In this document: piece by piece, positions 45,165 through 53,601 of the stretch
Numbering within the stretch: position 1 is the stretch's first letter
How the letters are laid out: every line of letters starts with the position of its first letter
NCBI GenBank assembly: GCA_002484335.1
Contig: DLJQ01000012.1
Coordinates: 40,282-104,281, forward strand
Length of the DNA stretch: 64,000 bases
Reading direction: 5' to 3'
From: Flavobacteriales bacterium UBA7612
GTDB lineage: Bacteria > Bacteroidota > Bacteroidia > Flavobacteriales > Weeksellaceae
Notes under the pieces: model-generated
The model's input: the letters and a program-made list of their open reading frames with translations, nothing else
Databases searched by the model: none
What the model was told of the DNA's origin: nothing
Translations under genes and position numbers: made by a program

Positions 45165-45845
45165 ATGAAAATATTATTTGTTGTTACTTCTCATGATGAA
45201 TTGGGAAATACAGGACATAAAACTGGTTTTTGGGTTGAAGAATTTGCTGCACCTTATTACAAATTTGTTGATGCAGGACACCAAGTTACTATTGCTACAC
45301 CAAAAGGAGGACAAGCTCCCATTGACCCAAATAGTCAAACAGAAGCTGCACAAACAGAAGCTACTGAACGTTATAATAAAGATGAAAATGTACAGCAATT
45401 AATTGCTAATACAAAAGTATTAGCTAATGAAAAAGCTGAAGATTATGATGCTATTTTCTACCCTGGAGGTCATGGACCACTTTGGGATTTAGCAAACGAC
45501 AAAAATTCTCAGCAATTAATTTTAGATTTCTATAACGCTGGTAAGCCAGTTGGTGCTGTTTGTCATGCTCCCGGAGTTTTCAAAAACGTAACATTTAGCA
45601 ATGGTGAACCATTTGTAAAAGGTAAAAATGTTACTGGTTTTTCAAATTCTGAAGAAGATGCAGTTCAATTAACAGATGTTGTTCCATTTTTAGTAGAAAC
45701 TGAATTAGAAAAATTAGGTGGACATTATACAAAAACTGCCGATTGGGGAGTACATGTTGTTGAAGATGGTTTATTGATTACTGGTCAAAATCCCGCTTCT
45801 TCTGAAGCTGTTGCAGAAAAAATGATTGCTTTACTTACAAAGTAA
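45165..45845 (+). CDS. DJ-1/PfpI family protein (Hsp31-like glyoxalase type)
   Basis: 226 residues from ATG 45165, chosen over an upstream ATG inside the nitroreductase gene. Nucleophile Cys lies in VGAVCHAPGVF and the family Glu/Gly-rich segment in YPGGHGPLWDL. C-terminal GLLITGQNPASS fits the Hsp31/class I amidotransferase-like branch that acts as glutathione-independent glyoxalase or protein deglycase. It lies seven bases after the nitroreductase. Confidence 0.85.
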   Translation: MKILFVVTSHDELGNTGHKTGFWVEEFAAPYYKFVDAGHQVTIATPKGGQAPIDPNSQTEAAQTEATERYNKDENVQQLIANTKVLANEKAEDYDAIFYPGGHGPLWDLANDKNSQQLILDFYNAGKPVGAVCHAPGVFKNVTFSNGEPFVKGKNVTGFSNSEEDAVQLTDVVPFLVETELEKLGGHYTKTADWGVHVVEDGLLITGQNPASSEAVAEKMIALLTK

Positions 45846-45853
45846 TATCTCTA

Positions 45854-46127
45854 TGTCATTCTGAGCTTATCGAAAAATAACGTTTCGACAAGCTCAACGT
45901 GACATCGTTAAATTGACAAAAAACAAATCTGTCATTTTGAGTGAAATTCGATGAGAATTTTGTATCGAAAAATAGGTAAAGATTTGTAATGTTAATAGAA
46001 TACAGTTCTATTTTCTATCTTAATTCTAGATACGTTTTTCCAAGAAAAATACTCGAATTGACAGAAAAGAACTCAATGTCATTCTGAGCCTGTCGAAAAA
46101 TAACGTTTCGGCAAGCTCAACGTGACA
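45854..46127 (+). repeat. Family B repeat, copy 2 (274 bp)
   Basis: A direct copy of 44191-44467. It ends with TCGGCAAGCTCAACGTGACA, the complement-like partner of TGTCATTCTGAGCCTGTCG within the unit. It is followed 11 bases later by a family A copy. The whole gap 45846-46415 has no supported gene. Confidence 0.85.
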
Positions 46128-46138
46128 GAAAAATGTTT

Positions 46139-46290
46139 GCGTTAGGGATTGCAGTGAAAATCCTTTTTTGATTAGATGCATTTCAACTTGGTTATTGCAT
46201 TTCGACTTCGCTTAATGAACAAGTCGAAATATAATGAACCAATCAAAAAAGATTGTAACGAAAAGCCCGCCCTGAAAGGAACGCCCAAAA
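46139..46290 (+). repeat. Family A interspersed repeat, copy 3
   Basis: Outer blocks GCGTTAGGGATTGCAGTGAAAA and AACGCCCAAAA. Stem CTTTTTTGATT pairs with AATCAAAAAAG. A longer interior contains TTTCGACTTCG and AAGTCGAAAT, which can form a second hairpin. Confidence 0.7.
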
Positions 46291-46347
46291 TAAAATAGAT
46301 TTATTTATTCATATTTTTACAAAAAAATAGAATTAAATATAAAAAAT

Positions 46348-46401
46348 AAGTTCAATGAATGGTGTGAGAGAAAGAATGAAGATGATGCTTTCATTGAACT
46401 T
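46348..46401 (+). other. Long hairpin in the ohrR leader
   Basis: Twelve-base perfect arms AAGTTCAATGAA (46348-46359) and TTCATTGAACTT (46390-46401) enclose 30 bases and end 14 bases before the ohrR ATG. A small frame from ATG 46355 runs across the ohrR start. It may be an attenuator or the remains of a repeat. Confidence 0.35.
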
Positions 46402-46415
46402 TTATTATTACAAAA

Positions 46416-46853
46416 ATGGAAAATTATTTTAAGTTAGACCGTCAGTTATGTTTCTCTGTTTATGTTTTGCACCGAGAAATTATGCAACAATATCGCCCTA
46501 TTCTGGATGAATTGGACCTTACTTATCCACAATATATTACCATGATGTCTCTTTGGGAAACAGATGACCAAACTGTGAATCAACTTGGTAAAAAATTACA
46601 ATTGGATAACGGAACACTTACACCTTTACTGAAAAGATTAGAAGGAAAAGAGCTTATAGAACGCCAACGTAGTAAAGAGGATGAACGTATTGTTCGCATA
46701 AATTTGACTAAAAAAGGTGAAGACTTAAAAGAAAAAGCAAGCTGTGTTCCACTTAAAATTTTACAAGCCTTGCATCTGGATATTGAAGATATGGAACAAT
46801 TAAAATTGTTATCAGATAAGGTTTTGGCAAATGTGAAAGAACAAAATCACTAA
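46416..46853 (+). CDS. ohrR: OhrR-type MarR regulator
   Basis: 145 residues. The N-terminal LDRQLCFSVYVL places C12 where the peroxide-sensing cysteine of OhrR lies (B. subtilis C15). A second Cys, C110 (KASCVPLK), suggests the two-Cys class with disulfide switching. The winged helix shows LQLDNGTLTPLLKRLEGKELIERQRSKEDER. It is expected to repress ohr through the palindrome at 43290-43309. Unusually it is separated from ohr by 2.6 kb containing repeats and two other genes. The aldehyde dehydrogenase gene follows after 12 bases. Confidence 0.88.
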   Translation: MENYFKLDRQLCFSVYVLHREIMQQYRPILDELDLTYPQYITMMSLWETDDQTVNQLGKKLQLDNGTLTPLLKRLEGKELIERQRSKEDERIVRINLTKKGEDLKEKASCVPLKILQALHLDIEDMEQLKLLSDKVLANVKEQNH

Positions 46854-46865
46854 ACATATATTAAA

Positions 46866-48185
46866 ATGAAAAAAGAAATTGAACAAAGAATAAAAAAGAT
46901 TTTTGACTTACAAAAGGCTTTTTTCAAAACAAATCAGACAAAAGATATTGCATTCAGAAAAGCTCAACTTACACATTTTCGAGAAGTATTCTTAAAATAT
47001 ACCGATGCTATTTGTGAAGCAGTAAATATAGATTTAGGAAAAAGTGAGGAAGAAACAAAATACGTAGAAATAGGAATTGTAGTAAGTGAACTGGATTATA
47101 TTCTAGAGAATTTAGACGAATGGACGAAACCTACTTTTGTAGAATCTAAACCTCATCCTTCTGGAGTTGAAACGACAAGTAAAATTATTTATGAACCTTA
47201 TGGTGTAAATTATATTATTGGGCCTTTTAATTATCCTGTTCAATTATCTTTTAGTCCACTAATTGGTGCTTTGATGTCTGGTAATACAGCTATTATAAAA
47301 CCATCGGAAAACACACCACATGTTGCTCAAGTAATTGAAGATATTGTAAAAGAAGCATTCGACGAAAAATATGTTGCTGTGGTACAAGGAGCAATAGAAG
47401 AAAATACATTATTACTTAGTTTACCATTCGATTATATCTTTTTTACTGGAAGTCCAAACGTTGGAAAAATAGTGATGAAAGCTGCTGCAGAACAGCTTAT
47501 TCCTCTTACATTAGAACTTGGAGGGAAATCACCTACAATTGTACACAAAGATGCTGATTTAGACAAAACTATACAACGCATATCTATGGGAAAATGGATA
47601 AACTGCGGGCAAACTTGTGTAGCGCCAGATTATATTTATATTCACGAAGATATTAAAGAACAATTTGTAGAAAAATTCAAAGTTTTCTTAAAAGAAACTT
47701 ACGGAATTAGTTCGTTGGGTAAAATTGGAAAAATAGTAAGTCAGCAACAAATAAAAAATCTTGCTTCTTACCTAGATGCTGCTCCAGAAAAAGTAACTTA
47801 TGGTGGAAAATATGATTTAGAAACTCGTCATTTCGAAGCTACTTTAATGGATAATGTAACATGGGATGACCAAATCATGCAGCAAGAAATTTTTGGTCCT
47901 ATTCTACCTATTCTTACTTATACAGATATAGATGTTGTTTTAGATGAAATAAACAATCGTCCAAAACCATTGGCATTGTATGTATTTACAGAAAGTCAAG
48001 ATTTTGCTGATGATGTTATTGCTCGTACAACAAGTGGAGATGCAGAAATAAATAGCACATTAATCCATGTTGGTTCTCATTATTTACCATTTGGTGGAGT
48101 AGGAACATCTGGAATGGGAAAATACCATGGTAAATTTAGTTTAGAAAACTTTAGTCACCAACGCTCTATTTTACAAGTAAAATAA
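46866..48185 (+). CDS. Aldehyde dehydrogenase (class 3 type)
   Basis: NAD(P)-dependent oxidation of aldehydes to acids. 439 residues, short as in fatty-aldehyde class 3 enzymes. Catalytic Glu in LELGGKSP and Cys in NCGQTCVAPDY; NAD loop FTGSPNVGKIV; the ending PFGGVGTSGMGKYHG is complete. Directly downstream of ohrR in one unit, it would clear aldehydes formed from lipid peroxides, which is an inference from the context. Confidence 0.92.
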   Translation: MKKEIEQRIKKIFDLQKAFFKTNQTKDIAFRKAQLTHFREVFLKYTDAICEAVNIDLGKSEEETKYVEIGIVVSELDYILENLDEWTKPTFVESKPHPSGVETTSKIIYEPYGVNYIIGPFNYPVQLSFSPLIGALMSGNTAIIKPSENTPHVAQVIEDIVKEAFDEKYVAVVQGAIEENTLLLSLPFDYIFFTGSPNVGKIVMKAAAEQLIPLTLELGGKSPTIVHKDADLDKTIQRISMGKWINCGQTCVAPDYIYIHEDIKEQFVEKFKVFLKETYGISSLGKIGKIVSQQQIKNLASYLDAAPEKVTYGGKYDLETRHFEATLMDNVTWDDQIMQQEIFGPILPILTYTDIDVVLDEINNRPKPLALYVFTESQDFADDVIARTTSGDAEINSTLIHVGSHYLPFGGVGTSGMGKYHGKFSLENFSHQRSILQVK

Positions 48186-48202
48186 AATAATTAGATAACT
48201 AT

Positions 48203-48242
48203 AAAAGGGAAATTTACATAAGGTAACTTTCCCTTTTTTTAT
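48203..48242 (+). terminator. Terminator after the aldehyde dehydrogenase
   Basis: A ten-base perfect stem AAAAGGGAAA (48203-48212) with TTTCCCTTTT (48228-48237) and a following T run. Confidence 0.8.
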
Positions 48243-48250
48243 GTTTATTC

Positions 48251-48363
48251 TTTGGGCAAACCCTTCGGGCCACGCTTTCTGTTACAATCTTTGCTAATTG
48301 GTCATTAAGTAAATGTCGAAATGCATCCTATTAGCAAAGGATTTCCACGTCAATCGTTTTTGC
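48251..48363 (-). repeat. Family A interspersed repeat, copy 4 (reverse)
   Basis: Read on minus it begins GCAAAAACGATTGACGTGGAAA and ends GGGTTTGCCCAAA. Stem CTTTGCTAAT/ATTAGCAAAG differs from the other copies but keeps pairing. Confidence 0.72.
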
Positions 48364-48423
48364 AAAAAATTATAAAAAACGACTGAATAGTTGATTTATA
48401 AGTAAAAAAAATTATTTTTGTTT

Positions 48424-49301
48424 ATGATCATTTATAATTCAAAAGAATGGTGGAAATCAGTTTTGTATATGCACAAAACTGATACATTTAGGAAACTTAT
48501 TCCTTATATTATCGCTATTGGACTTTTTTCTTGGGGTGTTGCATATTATGAATTAGAATATATTAAACTCTCTGAAAAAAGTTGGGTGAAAAATATTATG
48601 ATTGTTCATAATCTATTGGGATTTGTATTATCTATTTTACTTGTATTTAGAACTAATTCTGCGTATGACAGATGGTGGGAAGCTCGTAAACAATGGGGAG
48701 CATAACAAATACGTCTCGTAATCTTGCTATACAGTTTAATGCTTATTTACCAAAAGAGGATGTAAAAAATAGAACTTTTTTCAAAAAAACAATTCCCCTT
48801 TATTCAAGAGTTTTATCTTCCTTTTTAAAATCAGATTATACAACATTTATGCTTGATGAAATTAATGAACATAAAGACATTGATTTAAAAGCTAAACATG
48901 GTCCAAATCAGGTTGCAAATCTAATTATAAAACATGTAAATAAAATTTATAAAGAAAATACTCTCAACGATTTTCAGTTTAGTAATTTGAATAATAATTT
49001 GAATGAGCTAACAAATATTTGTGGCGCATGTGAAAGAATTAAAAATACACCTATTCCTTATTCTTACAGTTCATTCATCAAAAAATTTATTGTTATTTAC
49101 GTCGCTACTCTTCCTATAGGATTCGTTTTTTCTATTGGATATTTTGTAGCTGTAGCTGTACCATTTATTTTTTATGTTTTAGCTTCTTTAGAATTAATTG
49201 CTGAATCTATAGAAGATCCTTTTGGAAATGATTCTGATAGTTTACCAATTGAAAAAATTGCTGAAAATATCAACACACATGTTAATGAAATTATAGAATA
49301 A
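48424..49301 (+). pseudogene. Bestrophin-family (UPF0187) gene with a frameshift
   Basis: Bestrophins are chloride-type membrane channels of about 290-300 residues. The first reading frame (from ATG 48424) ends WWEARKQWGA-stop at 48705. The family sequence resumes at once in another frame as ITNTSRNLAIQFN and runs to 49301. One extra base after GCA (48701-48703) would join them as WGALTNTS. The remaining frame is open and well conserved, with C-terminal helices and the EDPFGND segment, so the lesion is young, an assembly error, or recoded. An upstream TTG (48418) is a less likely start. Confidence 0.85.
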
Positions 49302-49321
49302 TTATTCTATAATTTCATTAA
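49282..49321. terminator. 40-bp perfect palindrome, bidirectional terminator
   Basis: A perfect 40-base palindrome centred between 49301 and 49302. It contains the stop codons of both the bestrophin frame and the convergent nitronate monooxygenase gene. Confidence 0.7.
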
Positions 49322-50374
49322 TTTTATATCTTCAACAAGTTGTAATAAAATATCTGTTGTTGACTTTTCACTAAAATGAGAAATAGACTGTCCTACCCAG
49401 ATATTTGTAAAATCTGCATTTTTATTTTGTTTTGCTATTTTACGAAGTGCTGCTGTTAATTTATTTTGATAAGGATAAGGTAAAATATAGTCTGAATTAT
49501 CTATTGTTGATGTAAAAATATTTTTTATTCCTCTTGCATATCGACCAGAGAAACTTTTTGTTAAAATAATTTCATCTTCATTGACTTGTTTTAATCGTTC
49601 CCTTTCAAAATCATGTAAACCACTTTCTTTTGAGTTCAATAGCAAACTACCCACTTGTACTGCACTTGCTCCTAATTTTTGTACTGCTACAAATGTTTTC
49701 GCATTATAAATTCCACCAGCATAAATAATAGGAATATTAACTTGTTCAGAAATTTTAGCTAATAAAGATAATCCTCCTATCTCTGGAATATTCTCTGAAA
49801 CAAAACTTCCTCTATGCCCTCCTGCTTCCCAGCCTTGTACACAGATACAATCTATTCCTGCTTTTTCTAATGTTAATGCTTCTTCTAAAGAAGTACAAGT
49901 TCCTATTAAAATAGTTCCATTACTTTTTAATTTTTGTATACTTACTTCATCTAAATTCCCAAAAGTGAAACTTAGTATTTTACAATCTTCATCTATTATT
50001 GCATCTACTTGCTCTTGGTAGCTATTTACTTTTATTTCTTCTAGTTTCGGAAGAACTACATCGAGTTGATTCACTTGTGCTAATTGTTCTATAAAAGATT
50101 TCGAAAGGTTATATTTTTCTTCTAATTCTTTTGTTATTTTTGGTAGTTGATGAACAAATATATTTACCGCAAAAGTATCATTTGTAAGTTTTTTTGTTTT
50201 TAGAATTTCTTCGATAGATTTTTCGGCATTCAAATCTCCAAGCGCTAATGAACCTAAACAGTTCGCTTTATTTGCTGCTGCAACCATTTCTGGAGTTGTA
50301 ACACCAAACATTGGAGCTTGTACAATTGGATTTAATTTATTTATTAGTTGTTTGAAATTTATTGAATGTTGCAT
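49307..50374 (-). CDS. Nitronate monooxygenase (FMN-dependent)
   Basis: Oxidises toxic nitronates such as propionate 3-nitronate to semialdehydes. 355 residues in a TIM barrel. N-terminal IVQAPMFGVTTPEM, catalytic His in GWEAGGHRGS, and phosphate-binding YAGGIYNA and GASAVQVGSLLL. It belongs to the 2-nitropropane dioxygenase-like class and could equally be an enoyl reductase-like relative. It stands alone on its strand. Confidence 0.87.
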   Translation of the reverse strand: MQHSINFKQLINKLNPIVQAPMFGVTTPEMVAAANKANCLGSLALGDLNAEKSIEEILKTKKLTNDTFAVNIFVHQLPKITKELEEKYNLSKSFIEQLAQVNQLDVVLPKLEEIKVNSYQEQVDAIIDEDCKILSFTFGNLDEVSIQKLKSNGTILIGTCTSLEEALTLEKAGIDCICVQGWEAGGHRGSFVSENIPEIGGLSLLAKISEQVNIPIIYAGGIYNAKTFVAVQKLGASAVQVGSLLLNSKESGLHDFERERLKQVNEDEIILTKSFSGRYARGIKNIFTSTIDNSDYILPYPYQNKLTAALRKIAKQNKNADFTNIWVGQSISHFSEKSTTDILLQLVEDIKLMKL

Positions 50375-50514
50375 AAAACATAATTTTATTTACAATTCCC
50401 AAATTACAATTTTTAAAGAACTTAACTTTTTTATTTTATTCTGAAAAATATCATAGTATGAGATTATATTGCCTTACAATAAAGTAACTTTACAGAATAA
50501 ATTTTATTAATTCG

Positions 50515-51585
50515 ATGGATGAATACATCAATTCAGAAAATGTAGAAGTAAAATATTCTACAATTAAACTATTCATAAGAATTTTAAGTTATGCTTTTTT
50601 CTTTATTCTAGGAACTTATATTCTATTAGTTGAAATAAATTATAATGAAATAAAAGACTTTAATAAAAAATATGTTTTTTTATTCGCTTTTTCTATATAC
50701 TTAATCGTTGTAGGTATAAATAAAATAATATCTAATTTAAAAAATATTAATAATAAAATTATTTTTACAAAAGATGGTATAACAGTTAATAATACTTTTT
50801 ATAATTGGAGTAAAATAACTTTTCCTGTCATTATATCTAAAGAAAAATATACTAGTCAGAATGGTATAAAATATAATAGTGATTATTTAACTTTTAAACA
50901 TAATAAACAAAAAATTGAGATAGAAATAGATGAATATAAAACCAATAAAAAGAAGTTGACAGCTATACTTTATTCTTTTAAAAAACAAAAAACATCAATT
51001 CATAAAAATATTTTTAATGAATTACCTACATTTAGAGAATACATAAAAAAAGATAAAAAAATAGGAAATGAAATTCTTGCTTTATGTAAAAACAACAAAG
51101 AAGAATTAAAATATTTCTGTCAATCAAAAAATTCTGATTTAGAAACAATTGAGCTTATTTATTATTTACTTTCTGAAGATTACGCAGAATGGAATGAGTT
51201 TTTAATCTCTGAATTTAAAAGAATTTTTGAGTTATCAATTGAAGAAAATGAATCTGATAAATTTTTACCTCTTTTAGAATCTATAATTCCAGATGATATT
51301 TCTTCTAATGATGAAATCATTTATTTTTTATCTAATAAACTAAAAACAAAAAATATACAAGGTCAATTACTTGTATTCGATGTAATTAATGATTGGATAG
51401 ATTCTGATTCTATAAATAATTATACTGAAATTATTCAAGAAGTAAAATATTTAAGCAGGGATAATAATTGGTTAATAAGAGTAAAAGCTAATCAATTTTT
51501 GCATACACACAATTTACCATATAAAAATAATTGGTTAGATAGCTTAAAATATAAATGCTACAAAATTCATAATATTTTTAAATAA
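50515..51585 (+). CDS. Membrane-anchored protein of unknown function (356 aa)
   Basis: Two N-terminal hydrophobic helices (about residues 21-41 and 53-71) are followed by a region with strands NKIIFTKDGITVNNTFYNW, about 83-101, and KIEIEIDEY. That is the layout of YcxB/bacterial PH-like proteins. From about residue 160 it is helical and rich in Glu, Lys and Asn up to the C-terminus. I recognise no catalytic motif. It has no clear operon partner. PH-type assignment is tentative. Confidence 0.6.
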   Translation: MDEYINSENVEVKYSTIKLFIRILSYAFFFILGTYILLVEINYNEIKDFNKKYVFLFAFSIYLIVVGINKIISNLKNINNKIIFTKDGITVNNTFYNWSKITFPVIISKEKYTSQNGIKYNSDYLTFKHNKQKIEIEIDEYKTNKKKLTAILYSFKKQKTSIHKNIFNELPTFREYIKKDKKIGNEILALCKNNKEELKYFCQSKNSDLETIELIYYLLSEDYAEWNEFLISEFKRIFELSIEENESDKFLPLLESIIPDDISSNDEIIYFLSNKLKTKNIQGQLLVFDVINDWIDSDSINNYTEIIQEVKYLSRDNNWLIRVKANQFLHTHNLPYKNNWLDSLKYKCYKIHNIFK

Positions 51586-51595
51586 ATATAGATTA

Positions 51596-51787
51596 TTACA
51601 AATGTAATAATTCACCAGCTTTAGCTTTTTTTATTTTATCAATAATTTCTTCTCCATCCTTAATTGAATGACAAGGAATAATAATTTTATTTGGAGAATT
51701 TTTTATATCATTTATAACTGCCAAATTTCCTGCCATCATTTTCTGAATTTTCAACGTTCCTATTATTTTCGGACGAATTAATTTCAT
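51596..51787 (-). CDS. Small conserved-looking protein (63 aa)
   Basis: 63 residues from ATG 51787: a basic N-terminus, then MMAGNLAVINDIKNSP, a strand-like KIIIPCHSIKD and a helical end KIKKAKAGELLHL. Composition is balanced and not repetitive, codon use fits the neighbours, and no better frame overlaps it. No family recognised. It is convergent to the unknown membrane protein, and a divergent gap of 101 bases separates it from the Crp/Fnr gene. Confidence 0.55.
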   Translation of the reverse strand: MKLIRPKIIGTLKIQKMMAGNLAVINDIKNSPNKIIIPCHSIKDGEEIIDKIKKAKAGELLHL

Positions 51788-51888
51788 TGTAATATTTTTT
51801 CTTAAAATTACTATTTTAATACAGAAATACTAATAATTTTTATTTTATTGAATCAAAAACTTTAAATTAGAACGAAATACATCAAGAT

Positions 51889-52449
51889 TTGAAATTATTA
51901 GAATACATATCAAAACAATTACATTTAGAAGAAAAGTCTATTATAGAATTAAACAATACTATATCTACCATTAATTTCTCTAAAAAAGAAATTATTTTAG
52001 AACCTGATAGTTTATCTAAAAATGTTTTTTTTATAGAGAAAGGTATTGCAAGAATATTTTATAGAACAGAGGAAAAGGAAGTAACGCTTTACTTTTGTAA
52101 TGAAAATCAATTTAGTATTCCTGTAGACAGTATTTTTTATAACAAAGAATGTAAATTTGGTATACAGTCGGTTACTGATACAACTATTAGCAAATTTAAT
52201 TACAAGATTTGGGAAAAACTTTCTTCCAATAACTTAGATTTACTACAACTAAATCAGAAAATTATGATAGAAAATATAAAACGATTTACAGATTATATTT
52301 ACGCTATAAATTTCAAAACTCCAAAAGAAAGATTCGAACATTTAATGACATCAAATCCTTCTGTATTCAATACAATTCCTTTGGGATATATTGCATCTTA
52401 TCTTGGTATTACACAAGAGACTTTGAGTCGATTACGAAATAGTAAATAG
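51889..52449 (+). CDS. Crp/Fnr-family transcriptional regulator
   Basis: 186 residues from a TTG start, chosen because the family N-terminus begins there and no ATG is near. N-terminal cyclic-nucleotide-binding-type barrel (ILEPDSLSKNVFFIEKGIARIFY). The C-terminal HTH is IASYLGITQETLSRLRNSK. The E-x-x-S-R in its recognition helix is that of FNR, which reads TTGAT half-sites; a perfect TTGAT-N4-ATCAA lies seven bases after its stop. No N-terminal cysteine cluster is seen, so it is not an oxygen sensor of E. coli FNR type. It probably controls the next gene. Confidence 0.87.
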   Translation: MKLLEYISKQLHLEEKSIIELNNTISTINFSKKEIILEPDSLSKNVFFIEKGIARIFYRTEEKEVTLYFCNENQFSIPVDSIFYNKECKFGIQSVTDTTISKFNYKIWEKLSSNNLDLLQLNQKIMIENIKRFTDYIYAINFKTPKERFEHLMTSNPSVFNTIPLGYIASYLGITQETLSRLRNSK

Positions 52450-52455
52450 CTTTTT

Positions 52456-52469
52456 TTGATTTCAATCAA
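52456..52469. promoter_or_regulatory. Perfect FNR/CRP-type box TTGAT-TTCA-ATCAA
   Basis: A 14-bp palindrome with the exact FNR consensus, between the Crp/Fnr gene and the lactonase-like gene, whose ATG is 51 bases downstream. A short T run follows, so it could alternatively work as a weak terminator. Confidence 0.55.
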
Positions 52470-52491
52470 ATTTTTATTTAAAAACCAATAT

Positions 52492-52499
52492 TAAATTTG
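52492..52499 (+). promoter_or_regulatory. -7 element of the lactonase-like gene
   Basis: TAAATTTG fits TAnnTTTG and lies 20 bases before the ATG at 52520. The FNR-type box is about 22 bases upstream, around the -33 position. Confidence 0.45.
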
Positions 52500-52519
52500 T
52501 TATTAAATAAAAAACAAAG

Positions 52520-53344
52520 ATGGAAACAATAAAAGTACATATTCTACATTGTGGTAAAGTTCGTGTAGACTCATCACTTCCTTTTAGCGAAAAAACATGG
52601 AATCCAATTTCTTATACAGGTATTCTGAGAAGTAATAAATACCAAATTTGGTTACCTGTTTCCGCTTATCTAATTGAACACCCTAAAGGACTCATTCTAG
52701 TAGATACAGGATGGCATACAGATGTTAGAATTGGAGACCAAGGTAGAAAACATATGGGATTTATTCATTGGTTAATTAATAAAGCAGATTTACCCGAAGG
52801 ACAAGCTATCAATGAACAATTAGCACAATTAGGCTATAAAGATACTGATATAGATTATCTTGTTCTTAGTCATTTACATTCTGATCATGTAAGTGGTTTA
52901 AAACTTGTAAAAAATGCAAAAAAAATTATAGTTAATAATCTAGAAATGGAAGACGCTATAAAAATGCCTTATCGATATGTTCCTAGTATGTGGGAAAATA
53001 TAAACATAGAAACATATCAATTTGAAAAATCTAACCTAGGACCACAAAATTTATCTTATGATTTATTCGGTGATCAATCTATCGTTTTTGTTAATACTCC
53101 TGGTCATACACATGGATTAACATCTATAATTATTCAAAATAATGGAAAATTTTTACTTTTAGCAAGTGACACAGGTTACGCTAAAAAATCTTGGGAACAA
53201 ATGATTCTTCCTGGTGTCCAAGTTGATAAAAATGAAGTTATAGAATCTTTACAATGGACAAAAATGATGAGTGAAAAACCTAATTGTATAGAAGTAATAG
53301 CAAATCATGATGTAGATGTCCTTCCAAAAATAATAGAATTATAA
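52520..53344 (+). CDS. Metallo-beta-lactamase fold hydrolase, AHL-lactonase-like
   Basis: 274 residues, no signal peptide. HxHxDH zinc motif in SHLHSDHVSG near residue 118, Asp in LASDTGYA and His in NTPGHTHG and ANHDVD. Length and layout (LVDTGWH near residue 66) fit the N-acyl homoserine lactonase group (AiiA/AttM-like), but this fold also covers other lactonases and phosphodiesterases. It is probably controlled by the neighbouring Crp/Fnr protein. Confidence 0.82.
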   Translation: METIKVHILHCGKVRVDSSLPFSEKTWNPISYTGILRSNKYQIWLPVSAYLIEHPKGLILVDTGWHTDVRIGDQGRKHMGFIHWLINKADLPEGQAINEQLAQLGYKDTDIDYLVLSHLHSDHVSGLKLVKNAKKIIVNNLEMEDAIKMPYRYVPSMWENINIETYQFEKSNLGPQNLSYDLFGDQSIVFVNTPGHTHGLTSIIIQNNGKFLLLASDTGYAKKSWEQMILPGVQVDKNEVIESLQWTKMMSEKPNCIEVIANHDVDVLPKIIEL

Positions 53345-53408
53345 TTCTATTTTATATAAATACAAAATATTTTAATAAATTGTATTTTCACTAACTAAAT
53401 GAAAATAA

Positions 53409-53601
53409 ATGAAGACTGAAATAATAAAACCTAAACATCCTGCTCTAAAAAAATATTATTCAGTATTTTATTATTTTCAATTCAGATAAATCTCAAAATA
53501 TTTCTTATACCACATTTCCTAATACAAACCTTTGTCTTGCTATTTACAAACAGAACAATATTACAATAACAGATTGCAAGAATATCCAATGGAATATATA
53601 G
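53409..53601 (+). pseudogene. Broken N-terminus of an AraC-family regulator
   Basis: The frame from ATG 53409 begins MKTEIIKPKHPALKKYYSVF, as in AraC N-domains of Bacteroidota, but stops at about 53486. The domain continues in another frame as NSDKSQNISYTTFPNTNLCL to a stop at 53599-53601. An extra T in a TTTT run near 53475 explains the shift. The remaining two thirds of the gene, including the DNA-binding half, are missing. Confidence 0.6.

Noticed and set aside
45178..45402. Frames on both strands inside the PfpI gene
   Set aside because: Out-of-frame shadows of a conserved coding sequence.
44160..46290. A classical composite transposon
   Set aside because: Direct repeats are present but there is no transposase and no target duplication visible.
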